Origin: a bacterium
GTDB taxonomy: Bacteria > Vulcanimicrobiota > Vulcanimicrobiia > Vulcanimicrobiales > Vulcanimicrobiaceae
Assembly (NCBI GenBank): GCA_028869385.1
Contig: JAGWSR010000074.1
Location: 62,001 to 126,000 of the forward strand
Direction: 5' to 3'
DNA: 64,000 nucleotides
Below the pieces are notes generated by a model. The model searched no databases. It saw only the letters and a list, made by a program, of their open reading frames with translations, and was not told where the DNA came from. This document shows positions 19,005 to 28,376 of this stretch, piece after piece; positions within the stretch are counted from its first letter, which is position 1, and every line of letters begins with the position of its first letter. The position numbers were made by a program, and so were the translations under genes.

Positions 19005-20255
19005 ATGTCGTGGACGTTGAGTGGGGTTCTCCTCGTGTCCTGTTCGCTGCTCGCAATCGGGGGCATGCTTCTTCGCCCCTTCGGGAGCAAAGAATGGATG
19101 TGGAGTCTCGGCGGCGCGGCGCTGCTGGTCGCGAGCGGGCTTCTTCCCTGGCGCGACGCGTTCGGCGCGGTGGCCCGCGGAGGCGATGTGTACGCCTTCT
19201 TGATCGGGATCATGGCGCTCGCCGAACTCGCGCGACATCAGGGGCTCTTCGCCTGGCTCGCGACGCACCTGCTGCGCGCCGGGCGCGGCTCGCGCGCGCG
19301 CCTCTTTTCCCTCGTCTATCTCCTCGGGACGCTCGTGACGATCGTCCTCTCGAACGACACGACGGCCGTGGTGCTGACGCCCGCGGTCTTCGCCGCGCTC
19401 GCGCGAACGGACGGCGACCCGCTGCCTTACCTCTACGCGTGCGCGTTCGTCGCTAACGCCGCGTCGTTCGTGCTGCCGATCTCGAACCCGGCGAACCTCG
19501 TGATCTTCGGGCACGCGATGCCGAGCGCGATTCCGTGGCTCGGCGCATTCGGACTCGCCTCGCTCGCGGCCATCGCGCTCACCTATCTCTCGCTCTTCTT
19601 CTGGCATCGTCGCGGACTCGCGCGCACCTATCGCTTCGACGATGGCGAGGCCGCGCTCGCTCCCGCGCAGATGCGCGCCGCCGTCGCGATCGCCGCGGCG
19701 ACGCTCGGTTTGATCGCCGCAGCGACCTTCGGCTACAACGTCGGCTACGCCGCGCTCGCGCTGGCCGCCGCGGCGCTCGCCGCGATCGCGCTACGCGATC
19801 GCGACGCCGCGGGATTCGTCGCGAAGCATCTCGCTTGGCACGTCGTACCGCTCGTCGCGGGGCTCTTCATCATCGTTGCGGCGCTGGATCGCGCCGGCGT
19901 GCTCGATCTCGCGCGCGCGGCGATCGTGCATGCGCAGAGCTACGGCACCATTGTCGGCAACCTCGCGCTCGGTGCGAGCGTCGCGCTCGCGAGCAACGTC
20001 TTCAACAATCTTCCCGTGGCGCTCGCGAGCGGCTATGCCCTTCAAACGATGCACGCGCTCCCGCACTCGGTCAACGCGACGCTCGTGGCCGTGGACCTCG
20101 GTCCGAATCTCTCGATCACCGGTTCGCTCGCCACGCTGCTGTGGATCATCGCACTCCGGCGCGACGGCATCGAAGTGACGGCGTGGCAGTTTCTCCGTCT
20201 CGGATTCGTCGTCGTCGTGCCGGCGCTCGTCGTCGCGCTCGCGCTCGTGCGCTGA
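19005..20255 (+). CDS. ArsB/NhaD (SLC13-like) family ion transporter
   Basis: 416 residues with about 11 hydrophobic segments, ion-transporter superfamily (ArsB/CitM/NhaD). Characteristic re-entrant loop sequences appear twice: SNDTTAVVLTPAVFAAL with PISNPANLVIFG, and SNVFNNLPVALASGYAL with DLGPNLSITGS. These inverted-repeat Asn/Asp loops bind the substrate and ion. The paralogs include arsenite efflux pumps and Na+/H+ antiporters; no arsR or arsC lies nearby, so arsenite is only one option. Start ATG 19005; the 5' end is divergent from the lipoprotein with only 29 nt between. Ends 3 nt from the convergent phosphatase. Confidence 0.85.
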   Translation: MSWTLSGVLLVSCSLLAIGGMLLRPFGSKEWMWSLGGAALLVASGLLPWRDAFGAVARGGDVYAFLIGIMALAELARHQGLFAWLATHLLRAGRGSRARLFSLVYLLGTLVTIVLSNDTTAVVLTPAVFAALARTDGDPLPYLYACAFVANAASFVLPISNPANLVIFGHAMPSAIPWLGAFGLASLAAIALTYLSLFFWHRRGLARTYRFDDGEAALAPAQMRAAVAIAAATLGLIAAATFGYNVGYAALALAAAALAAIALRDRDAAGFVAKHLAWHVVPLVAGLFIIVAALDRAGVLDLARAAIVHAQSYGTIVGNLALGASVALASNVFNNLPVALASGYALQTMHALPHSVNATLVAVDLGPNLSITGSLATLLWIIALRRDGIEVTAWQFLRLGFVVVVPALVVALALVR

Positions 20256-20258
20256 TCG

Positions 20259-22646
20259 CTAGCGCCGCCGACGCACCGGCAAGCGCACCCGCACGTGATT
20301 TCCGCGACCGGGAAGCGGCCGCACGCGCAAGTCGTCGCCGAGCGTCCGCACGATGAAGAGACCGCGCCCATTCTCGCTCAGCACGTCCTCGGGGAGCGTC
20401 GGCTTCAATGCGAAGCGCGCGCCACGATCCAGCACGTGGAGGATCGGCTGCTCGTCGCTCCACTCGAGATCGATGTCGATCGGCCCGGGCGAGTAGCGCA
20501 CCACGTTGCCGGTCAACTCGCCGAAGATCACCTCGGCACCCGCGTAATCGGAATCCTCCGAGCCTTCTTCTCGCAGGTGGCGCACGAACGAGCTGCGCGC
20601 GCCCTGCGCGCGATTCGCGTCCCGCGCGTCGAAGCTCCAATGCCGGCTGCGCCCGAAGGTGATCGCCAAGATCGCAACATCGTCGCGCGCGCCGCAGTCG
20701 AGGACCGTATCGTGCACGAGCCGCGCGGGATTCGGCGTGTGGAGCATCGCTTCGGACGCGAGCACCTCGCGCAGACGCGCTCCGCCTTCGAGCACGTCGC
20801 GCGTGGCTTCGATCAGGCCGTCGGTGTAGCAGAGCAAGAGGCAATCTTCGTCGAGCACGATCTCGCCGATCTCGTCGTCGCGCGTCGGCGCGATTCCGAG
20901 CGGCAGGTTCGTGTGCTGCAGTTCGCAGACGCTCGCGTCGCCGCAGCGAACCAGCGCGGGCGGATGTCCGGCGTTCACGTAGCGGCACGTTCGCGTGCGC
21001 AGGTCGATCGCCATCACGAGCGCGGAGGCGACGTGTCCGGGATATTCGAGTTGCAGCGCCTTGTCGGCAGCGCGCACGACGCGGGCACAGTCGAAGCCCT
21101 CGAGCGCGGCCACGCGGATGGATTGCCGGATGGTGCCCATCAGCACGGCGGCTTCGAGTCCTTTGCCAGAGACGTCGCCGATCGAGACGATCAGGTGGTC
21201 GTCGCCGACGAGAAAGGCGTCGTACCAGTCGCCGCCGATCTCGGCCTCGCTCTCGGCGGGATTGTACACCGCCGAGAGACTCAATCCGGGAATCTCGGGG
21301 AGCGCGCGCGGGAGCGCGGCATGCTGGAACGTGCTCGCGACGCGGCGCTCGCGTTCGTACACGCGCGCGTTGTCGAGCGCGACGGAGATACGCTTGGCGA
21401 GGATCTCGACCAACTGCAAGTCTTGCTCGTCGAAGATGCGTCCGGAGGTGCCGTTGACGATCTGCACGATGCCGAAATGCTGATCGTTCGCGACCAGCGG
21501 CACTTGAATCATGGAACGCATTTGGAGTTCGCGCATGAGCGCGAGGTGCGCGTCGTCCACCGCCGCACGCGCGAGCGCCTCGTCGGGAACCACGCGTAAG
21601 AGGCTCGAGCGACCCGTGCGGAACATCTCGCGCGCGGCGGGGGTCATGTGCGGCGGATAGCGGCGCATGATCTCGTGCGCCAAGTGCAGACGATCGGCAT
21701 CGCCGTGCGCGACGGCGACCGGGTCGAACGTCTCGTCGGCACGCAAGAGATAGATGCCGCACCAATCGGCGATCTCCGGTACCGCGAGGGTGGCCACGTG
21801 CACGAGCCGCTGCTCGACCTCGAATGACTCCGCGAGCGACTCGCTCGCTTCGGCAAGATATTGGAGGTGCGCTTCGCGCCGCTTCTGATCGTCGATATCC
21901 GTGGCGACGCCGATCCAGCGCACGATCGCGCCGTTCTCATCGAGGATCGGGCGCGAGGTAACGGTGTGCCACCGGTAGCTTCCGTCCACCGCGGCGCGGA
22001 TGCGGTACTCGGCGGAGTACGGCGCTCCCGAAGACTTGCTCTGCGACCAAATGGCGATGAGTCCAGCGAGGTCGTCGGGATGAATGACCTGCTGCCATCC
22101 GACGCCCAGCGCTTCGCTTTCGCTCTGCCCGGTAAGGTCGTACCAGCGCTTGTTGTAGTAGTCCACGCCCGCGCTCGGATGCGAGGTGAAGACGATCTCG
22201 GGAACCGACTCCATCATCGCGCGCATCTGATCCGCGCCGCGCTTCTGCTCGTCGATGTCGATGGCGGTTCCGAGCCACTGCACGACCCGCCCACCCTCGT
22301 CGCGCAGCGGTACCACGCTCGCTAAGACCCAACGGAATCCGCCGTCGCGCGTGCGCAGGCGATACTCGATCTCGATCCACCCGGAGCCGTCGGCGACGCG
22401 ATGCCATGCATCGCGCACCCGCTGGACGTCGTCGGGATGAAAGAGGCGCTCGCCGAGCTCGCGCGGCTCGAGATCGGCGATCTCGATTCCGGTAAAGTCC
22501 GCCCATCGGCGGTTCGCGTAAAGCACGCGACCGTCGGCGTCGGAGAGCCAGATGAGCGCGGGGATCGCTTCGGCGAGCTTCCGATAGTCGAGTCCGCGCA
22601 CGTAGTGCCGGGTCGGATTGAGCACGATCCTCCCGAGCGTACCCAC
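20259..22646 (-). CDS. PAS-PAS-GAF-PP2C(SpoIIE/RsbU)-HATPase partner-switching regulator
   Basis: 795 residues, soluble. Two PAS/PAC domains (about 18-140, 145-265), GAF (about 280-430), a SpoIIE/RsbU-type PPM phosphatase (about 450-645, metal ligands in GGDWYDAF, GDVSGKG and DDVAILAI) and an RsbW/SpoIIAB-like HATPase (about 670-790, with GELTGNVVRYSPG, LDRGARF and NGRGLFIVRTL). The phosphatase would dephosphorylate STAS anti-anti-sigma factors; the kinase-like module would phosphorylate them or bind sigma. A candidate STAS partner is at 30131. Start GTG 22646, or GTG seven codons in, next to GGGAGG. Confidence 0.92.
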   Translation of the reverse strand: MGTLGRIVLNPTRHYVRGLDYRKLAEAIPALIWLSDADGRVLYANRRWADFTGIEIADLEPRELGERLFHPDDVQRVRDAWHRVADGSGWIEIEYRLRTRDGGFRWVLASVVPLRDEGGRVVQWLGTAIDIDEQKRGADQMRAMMESVPEIVFTSHPSAGVDYYNKRWYDLTGQSESEALGVGWQQVIHPDDLAGLIAIWSQSKSSGAPYSAEYRIRAAVDGSYRWHTVTSRPILDENGAIVRWIGVATDIDDQKRREAHLQYLAEASESLAESFEVEQRLVHVATLAVPEIADWCGIYLLRADETFDPVAVAHGDADRLHLAHEIMRRYPPHMTPAAREMFRTGRSSLLRVVPDEALARAAVDDAHLALMRELQMRSMIQVPLVANDQHFGIVQIVNGTSGRIFDEQDLQLVEILAKRISVALDNARVYERERRVASTFQHAALPRALPEIPGLSLSAVYNPAESEAEIGGDWYDAFLVGDDHLIVSIGDVSGKGLEAAVLMGTIRQSIRVAALEGFDCARVVRAADKALQLEYPGHVASALVMAIDLRTRTCRYVNAGHPPALVRCGDASVCELQHTNLPLGIAPTRDDEIGEIVLDEDCLLLCYTDGLIEATRDVLEGGARLREVLASEAMLHTPNPARLVHDTVLDCGARDDVAILAITFGRSRHWSFDARDANRAQGARSSFVRHLREEGSEDSDYAGAEVIFGELTGNVVRYSPGPIDIDLEWSDEQPILHVLDRGARFALKPTLPEDVLSENGRGLFIVRTLGDDLRVRPLPGRGNHVRVRLPVRRRR

Positions 22647-22682
22647 CCGAGCGACAAGACAAACCGCCCCGACCGTACGGCG

Positions 22683-22717
22683 ATTCGGACGGTATTCGGA
22701 CGGTGGCCCGCTACGCT
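22683..22717 (+). promoter_or_regulatory. 11-bp tandem repeat with -10-like box, candidate SARP operator
   Basis: ATTCGGACGGT occurs twice head-to-tail (22683-22693, 22694-22704). Seven bases after the second copy is TACGCT (22712-22717), a plausible -10. SARP regulators are known to bind heptamer direct repeats 11 bp apart just upstream of a -10 and replace a -35 box. The downstream gene is the lipoprotein at 22756, and a BTAD (SARP-type) regulator is the next gene. The repeat is seen; the binding is inferred. Confidence 0.6.
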
Positions 22718-22755
22718 CGTGGGACCCAAGTCAACATTTTCGGAGGATCGTTTTC

Positions 22756-24501
22756 ATGCAGAGGTATCTTCGTACGTGGAGCGTCGCGCTGCTAGCAGCG
22801 GCGTCGCTCGCGGCGTGCGGCGGGAAAAGCAGCTCCACGCTCCCATCGGTCGCCCCCACCACCGCTCCCACGGCAACGCCCGTCGCGCTGCCGACCCCCG
22901 CGGCACAGACGCAGAGCGCGAGCATCACGCCATCATCGAGTGCCGCGGTCAGTACCGCCATTCCCGCGGTCGGCGGGATCGCCGCGACCGTAACCCTCGG
23001 CACGCTCACGAGCGGCAGCGGCAACGTTGCTGTCACCGCATCGAGCGGCGCCGACGCGACCATGGCGATTCGAACGAGCGCGATGCGCGCATTCGCCCGC
23101 GCGCCGCAGAACATGCCGGCCGGACCCTATCTTCTTCAGCTCGATTTCGTGCCGTCGAGTGACGTCACGTTCGGCGCGGCACCAGGCTTCTCACTCGACG
23201 TCACGCAATACGTGACGGCTTCCGGTCTGACCATCGCGCAAGCTGCGGCGTACCTGCAGACGACCACGCTCTACGCGGGCATCGTGGACAACTCCGGCAC
23301 CTTCTCGAGCGTCGGGCCGTTGACCGTGAACGCCACGTCGACCGCGGTCACGGTGAGTTACGCCGGCGCGGCCACATCGCTCACGATGCACGCGCAGCAG
23401 CATTACACGATCGGCATCCATCTCGGACCGATCGCCGCGCCCAGCTCGTCGCCGAGTGCCTCTCCGAGCGCATCGCCGAGTGCCTCTCCGAGTGCATCGC
23501 CCAGCGCATCACCGAGCGTCGCTCCGACGAGCACCCCGACACCGACGCCAACGCCGACGCCGACGCCGCTTCCCACCGCGACGCCCACGGTGACGTATTA
23601 CAAGATTCCCACCGCATCGAGCGGTCTCGGCGGTATGGCCTACGGACCCGACGGGAACGTCTGGTTTGCCGAGTACAACGGCAACAGCATCGGACGCATC
23701 ACTCCCGATGGCACGATCACCGAGTTTAGCGCCAACATGCCGAGCAACAGCACGCCGACCGACATCGTCAGCGGGCCCGACGGGAAACTCTATTTCACCG
23801 GCTACGGGAACGGCTGCGCGTGCGTCGGTTCGATCACGACCACGGGTACGATCGCGACCTACACCATCCCCCAGACCAGCTGTCAGCCCTATCCGACGTA
23901 CCTCACGGTCGGGCCCGACGGGCAGATCTGGGCGACCGATCCCGGCTGCAGCACCGTGTGGAACTTCGGCGTGACGAGCCACACCTACGCCGGTCACGGC
24001 AACCTCAACGGCAATCCGACGGTCGCGACCAGCGGCTCGGACGGCAAGCTCTGGTTCGGCGATCAAGCGCGCGAACAAGTCGAGTCGCTCGCGACGACGG
24101 GCACAACGGTCACCGCCTACAACATCTCCGGCGCCCTCAACTGCTCCCTGAATGTCGCCACCGGCATCGTCGCCGGTCCCGACCAGAATCTCTGGGCGAG
24201 CGGATGCGGCGGCATCTACAAGATCACGACCGCCGGCGCAGTCACCCGCTATCCCCTGAGTAGCGGCGAGAGCGCACACGCGATCACGGTCGGCGCCGAC
24301 GGCAATCTGTGGTTCGCGGCGAGCAACGGCACGCAGAGCGAGATCGGGAAAATCACCACGAGCGGAACGATGACCGAGTATCCGATTCCGAACGTTTCGG
24401 GCAGCGCGTACTCGATGCCCGAGGCGATCGTGGGAGACCCGGCCGGGAACCTCTGGTTCGCCGACACCGACGGCAACGCGATCGGCAAGTTCACGCCGTA
24501 G
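22756..24501 (+). CDS. Lipoprotein with Ser/Pro/Thr linker and Vgb-like beta-propeller
   Basis: 581 residues. ATG 22756 has GGAGGA 8 nt upstream. Lipoprotein signal with SLAACGGK, then a Thr/Ala/Pro-rich stretch, a globular region of about 150 residues, a low-complexity linker of SPSA and TP repeats (about 229-277), and a propeller (about 285-581). Its blades, with GPDGNVWFAEYNG, GPDGKLYFTG, GPDGQIWATD and GADGNLWFAA, match the streptogramin B lyase (Vgb)/NHL-like fold. Resistance function is unlikely given the lipoprotein form; such proteins are common orphans. Probably envelope-anchored with the propeller held away by the linker. Confidence 0.83.
   Translation: MQRYLRTWSVALLAAASLAACGGKSSSTLPSVAPTTAPTATPVALPTPAAQTQSASITPSSSAAVSTAIPAVGGIAATVTLGTLTSGSGNVAVTASSGADATMAIRTSAMRAFARAPQNMPAGPYLLQLDFVPSSDVTFGAAPGFSLDVTQYVTASGLTIAQAAAYLQTTTLYAGIVDNSGTFSSVGPLTVNATSTAVTVSYAGAATSLTMHAQQHYTIGIHLGPIAAPSSSPSASPSASPSASPSASPSASPSVAPTSTPTPTPTPTPTPLPTATPTVTYYKIPTASSGLGGMAYGPDGNVWFAEYNGNSIGRITPDGTITEFSANMPSNSTPTDIVSGPDGKLYFTGYGNGCACVGSITTTGTIATYTIPQTSCQPYPTYLTVGPDGQIWATDPGCSTVWNFGVTSHTYAGHGNLNGNPTVATSGSDGKLWFGDQAREQVESLATTGTTVTAYNISGALNCSLNVATGIVAGPDQNLWASGCGGIYKITTAGAVTRYPLSSGESAHAITVGADGNLWFAASNGTQSEIGKITTSGTMTEYPIPNVSGSAYSMPEAIVGDPAGNLWFADTDGNAIGKFTP
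23440..23585 (+). repeat. Coding tandem repeat (SPSA/TP linker)
   Basis: Imperfect 12- and 24-nt units of TCGCCGAGTGCC and CCGAGCGCA type encode repeated Ser-Pro-Ser-Ala, followed by ACGCCGACG-type hexamers encoding Thr-Pro. It is inside the Vgb-like lipoprotein and is prone to length change by slippage. Confidence 0.85.
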
Positions 24502-24525
24502 CGCGAACGCGCACAACCTGTCGCA

Positions 24526-24588
24526 CGGCGGAGCGCTCCGCCGCACGGCACGGACGGCTCGCGGCAACCTCTGCCCGCGAGCCGTCCG
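24526..24588 (+). terminator. Two hairpins after the Vgb-like lipoprotein gene
   Basis: An 18-bp palindrome centred between 24534 and 24535 (CGGCGGAGC/GCTCCGCCG), then a perfect 14-bp stem, 24551-24564 with 24575-24588, around a 10-nt loop. No T-tract follows, so termination may be Rho-assisted or the stems may only stabilise the mRNA end. They separate the lipoprotein gene from the regulator gene. Confidence 0.55.
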
Positions 24589-24642
24589 CCTCCCGACGCG
24601 TGCGCGAGGAGCGGGCAGCACGCGGCGGTAATCGTTGCCCTC

Positions 24643-27498
24643 ATGACGCGTCTGTGTCTCTTCGGGCATCCACTCATCGTTTACGGAGAGCAACGCGCGC
24701 GTCTCTCGCTCCCGCCGAAAGCCGTCGCACTCATCGCGCTGCTGCTCGCTAACGCCGAACGCCCGGTCGCGCGCGAATGGCTCGCCGCGACGCTCTGGCC
24801 AGATACGGCGATCGACGACGCACGGGCGAATCTCCGGCGACACATCCACCTGGCACTCAAGGCGCTCGGCGACGATACGTTGCTCGTCGAGCGCCACGCC
24901 GTGCAATGGAATGCGGCGTGCGGGGTGGAGGCCGACATCATCGCATTCGACGCAACGCGCGTGAGCGACCCGGAGGCCGCCGCGGCCGCCTATGCGGGCG
25001 ATCTCGCCACCGGCATCGCCGATGATGCGCTCGACGATCTGCGCGTTCGCTACCGCTCGCGATACGAACACCTGCTTCGCTCGCAGGTCGAACGCGCGCG
25101 CGACTCCGGCGAGTCGTCGCTCGAGCGCACGTGGCTCGGTCGCCTCATCGCGTTCGATCCGCTCGATGAAGAGGCGGTCTGCGCGATCATGCGCCTGCGC
25201 GCAGCGGCGGGCGACCGCGCGGGTGCGCTCCGCGATTTCGCCGCGCTGCAGGCACGCCTCCAGAGCGAGATCGGCGTCGAGCCGCGCGTCGATACGCTCG
25301 CGACCTTTGCGGCGATCGTCGCCGACGATGGTGCGTCGGCGACCCCGAATAATCTTCCGACCCCGACGACCACCTTCGTGGGGCGTGAGGCGGAGCTCGG
25401 ATCGATCGTGGACGCGCTAACCGGCTCCTCGCACGTCGCCATCGTCGGACCAGCCGGCAGCGGCAAGTCGCGCCTCGCGGTACGCGCGGCGCACGAACTC
25501 TGCTCGCGCTTTCCCGACGGCGTGTGGCTCATCGCGCTCGATCACCGCGAGAACGAGGCGGCGCTGTGGGAGGGGATTCGCGACGCCGCGCACCTTTCCA
25601 CGAGCGCCGCGGATCCGGCCGATACCGTGCTCGCTGCCCTGGCCGACAAACGCGTGCTCATCGTCCTCGACACGTGCGAGCGGCTCCTGCCCGCGGTGAC
25701 GCGAGCGATCGAACGGATTGGAAGTGACGGAACGCTGCGCATCCTCGCGACGAGCCGCCGCCCGATTCGCGCGCGCGGAACCCTCGAACTCGCAGTCGGC
25801 GGTCTCGCCGCGCCGCCGCGCGTTCTCGCGCCGGACGAGTCGCCGTTGCGATACTCCGCGTATCGGCTCTTCGTGGAGCGCGCCGCACTTGCCAACCCCG
25901 CCTTTCGCATCGCGGGCGATGATGTCGCAGAAGCGATCGAAATCGTGCATGCCCTGGATGCACTGCCGTTCCCGATCGAACTCGCGGCATCTCGCGTCCG
26001 CGCGCTCGGGCTCGCGGATGTACGCAAACGGCTGCATCGCGCCCTTCGGAGCGACGCGCGCGGCGACGGCGCGCGCAGCACGCTCGAGAGCATGCTCGCC
26101 TGGAGTTACGACGTACTGCCGCCGCACGCGGCGAGGGCCTTTCGCGCGATCGGCACGTTCGCCGGATCCTTCGCGATCGATGATGTCGAGGCGCTGCTCG
26201 CGCACGATGACGAGTGCGACGATGCGCTCGTGACGCTCGTGGACGCCTCGCTCGTCGGCGTCGTCGCCGATGGGAGCGACGTCCGCTACCGACTGCTCGA
26301 AACGACGCGCACGTTCGCGCGCGAGCGCCTCGACGCATCGGCCGAGCGCGAAGCGGTGCTGCGCGCGTATGCCGAGCTCGCCGCGCGTCGCGCCGACGAA
26401 CTCGCCGCGACCTCGGAGGATCGTTTCGCGGCGATTCTCCACTGCGTGCTCGCGGCGATGCCCGACCACCTCGCGGCGTTGCGCCTGTGCGGAAACGAAG
26501 GCTGGGGCGATCTTGGGGTTCGCATCCTCACCGGTCTCTATCGTTTCGGTTTACGGCACCACTCGACGTCCGAGATGCTTGCGGCGGCGCGCACGCTCAT
26601 CGCGAACGACCGCATCGCGTCCGATCGCCGCGCGCGCGCCATGCGCCTTGCGGCGACGATCGCCGATAACGAGGAGGCTTCCGATCTCTTCGCGGGCGCG
26701 ATCGCACACTATCGAACATCGGGAGACCGCGTTGCGCTCGGCGATGCACTCAGCGGTGCGGCGGCTACCGAATATCATCTCGGACGCCGCGAGGTCTGCC
26801 GCGCGCAGCTCCTCGAGGCCGCCGCCTTGTTAGAAGGGACGGCCGAGCGTCGGCTTCTCCTAAAGACGAACGTTCGGCTGGCGTCCCTCGCCACGAGTTA
26901 CGACGAGGCGTCGCGGCTACTCCGCCCCGCGATCGAAGAGCTCCTCGACATCGGCGAAGTTCGTGAAGCGGTCATGCAACTGCGCAATATCGCGTCGCGC
27001 GCATATTTTGAAGGGCATTTCTCCGAAACGATTCGGCTCGTGCGACGGGCACTCGAGTTCGCATCGGTCACGGCCGAACTGGGCATCGGTGTCATCCTTC
27101 GCTCGATGGAGGCGCGTGCGCACGCGGAGCTGGGAGAGACGGACGACGCGTTGCGCGAGCACCTGCGCGCACTCGATCTCGCCGGGCCGATCGGCGCGAC
27201 GATCGACGCGGCCGAATCATTGGAGGACAGCGCGATGACGCTCGCAGCGCTCGGCGCGTGCGAGGATGCGGCGAGAATCTATGGATTCGCAAGCGAGGTT
27301 CGCCGCGCGCTGGACTGGCCGATCCACGAACAGGAACGCAGTTCCTACGATCGCTACGCGGCGTTGATGCGCGCGCAGCTCGGCGGGCGCTTCGACGCGG
27401 CATATCGCAACGGCTCGCAGGACGCGCTGGAGAACGTGCGACGTCGGACGCGAGCCGCGCTGGAGCGCGCGCTCGAATCCAACGCGCGACCGCGCTAG
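24643..27498 (+). CDS. SARP/AfsR-type transcriptional regulator (wHTH-BTAD-NB-ARC-TPR)
   Basis: 951 residues. N-terminal OmpR-type winged helix (about 1-90) and BTAD domain (about 95-235, ending LQSEIGVEPRVDTL). Then an NB-ARC/STAND ATPase with FVGREAEL, Walker A GPAGSGKS at 269-276, VLIVLDTCE (Walker B) and ILATSRRPI. A winged-helix region and a TPR-like helical C-terminus (about 600-930) follow. Such proteins are signal-gated activators: nucleotide binding and TPR ligand control DNA binding. Starts at ATG 24643 without a clear ribosome site. Candidate target is the lipoprotein promoter at 22683. Confidence 0.9.
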   Translation: MTRLCLFGHPLIVYGEQRARLSLPPKAVALIALLLANAERPVAREWLAATLWPDTAIDDARANLRRHIHLALKALGDDTLLVERHAVQWNAACGVEADIIAFDATRVSDPEAAAAAYAGDLATGIADDALDDLRVRYRSRYEHLLRSQVERARDSGESSLERTWLGRLIAFDPLDEEAVCAIMRLRAAAGDRAGALRDFAALQARLQSEIGVEPRVDTLATFAAIVADDGASATPNNLPTPTTTFVGREAELGSIVDALTGSSHVAIVGPAGSGKSRLAVRAAHELCSRFPDGVWLIALDHRENEAALWEGIRDAAHLSTSAADPADTVLAALADKRVLIVLDTCERLLPAVTRAIERIGSDGTLRILATSRRPIRARGTLELAVGGLAAPPRVLAPDESPLRYSAYRLFVERAALANPAFRIAGDDVAEAIEIVHALDALPFPIELAASRVRALGLADVRKRLHRALRSDARGDGARSTLESMLAWSYDVLPPHAARAFRAIGTFAGSFAIDDVEALLAHDDECDDALVTLVDASLVGVVADGSDVRYRLLETTRTFARERLDASAEREAVLRAYAELAARRADELAATSEDRFAAILHCVLAAMPDHLAALRLCGNEGWGDLGVRILTGLYRFGLRHHSTSEMLAAARTLIANDRIASDRRARAMRLAATIADNEEASDLFAGAIAHYRTSGDRVALGDALSGAAATEYHLGRREVCRAQLLEAAALLEGTAERRLLLKTNVRLASLATSYDEASRLLRPAIEELLDIGEVREAVMQLRNIASRAYFEGHFSETIRLVRRALEFASVTAELGIGVILRSMEARAHAELGETDDALREHLRALDLAGPIGATIDAAESLEDSAMTLAALGACEDAARIYGFASEVRRALDWPIHEQERSSYDRYAALMRAQLGGRFDAAYRNGSQDALENVRRRTRAALERALESNARPR

Positions 27499-27512
27499 TT
27501 CCAGAGCGGCAT

Positions 27513-28376
27513 TCACGTCCACTCCTGCGTGAGATAGAGCCAGAAGGCGAGCCCGGCGTAGCGTCCGTAGCGGGCGAAGGCGCGTCGCATCGTGGCGTCG
27601 CTCGCGCGCTTCTTTCCCGCGATGCGCAGATAGTTCGGGCGCGTCCACGAATCGAGAATCAAGCGATGGTGGCGGCCGAGGAGTTGCATGATGTGCGCCG
27701 CGGCATACGGACCGACGCCCGCAAGCGCCAGGAGACGCGCCTCGACCTCGTCATCGTCGAACCCGCGCGACGGTACGAGCGCATCGAGATCGAGGCGACC
27801 CGCATCGACCTCGCGCGCGAGCGCGCGGATGTAGGGACCACGATACCCCATGCGCGCGCGCTCCGCGAACCAGCGCTCGGGTGTGCGAGCGAGGAGCGCG
27901 GCGTCGGGAAAGGCGCCGCCGCCGAGTTCGACGAGGGCGTCGTTCATGCGAATGGTCGCGGACCACGCGCAATTCGTCGTGCAGATGGTCTTCACGACGT
28001 CTTCGAAGATGCTCGGACTCGCGAGGAGACGTCCCGCGCCGTGCGCCGCCCAACCGAGGCGTGCGTCGTTCGCAATCGCCGCGTAGAACGGCTGTAAGTC
28101 GTCGTCGAGGCGGAAGATCCGACGCGCGATCGCGCGCACGTGCGTCGCTTCGGCCGTCCGCAGGCGCGGTCCCGAAGCGGACACGTGCAGTTCGTCGCCG
28201 CGCGCTTCGAAGCGAAGCGTGCGCACGCGTGTGCCGATACGGACGTCGCGCTCGTAGGCCGAGTCGAGGATACGCGCGGGCGCGAGGGCGGCAAGGCCGT
28301 GCGAGGTGATGGTGCGGCGGAAGTCGATCGGCTCGTCACCCGCGCCGCGCAGCGCGAGTACGATCGTCGCGCTCAA
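27513..28376 (-). CDS. HhH-GPD superfamily DNA glycosylase
   Basis: 287 residues from TTG 28376, which overlaps the stop of the upstream gene (TTGA), implying coupled translation. N-terminal beta domain like AlkA/OGG1, then the helix-hairpin-helix LLALAGVGPYAAAHIM (about 215-230) and the catalytic Asp242 in LILDSWTRPNYL. The lysine used by bifunctional OGG1/Nth lyases is not present in the hairpin (PYAAA), so a monofunctional base excision enzyme for alkylated or oxidised bases is the best reading. Sequence upstream of the TTG in this frame is not homologous. Convergent with the BTAD regulator. Confidence 0.83.
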   Translation of the reverse strand: MSATIVLALRGAGDEPIDFRRTITSHGLAALAPARILDSAYERDVRIGTRVRTLRFEARGDELHVSASGPRLRTAEATHVRAIARRIFRLDDDLQPFYAAIANDARLGWAAHGAGRLLASPSIFEDVVKTICTTNCAWSATIRMNDALVELGGGAFPDAALLARTPERWFAERARMGYRGPYIRALAREVDAGRLDLDALVPSRGFDDDEVEARLLALAGVGPYAAAHIMQLLGRHHRLILDSWTRPNYLRIAGKKRASDATMRRAFARYGRYAGLAFWLYLTQEWT

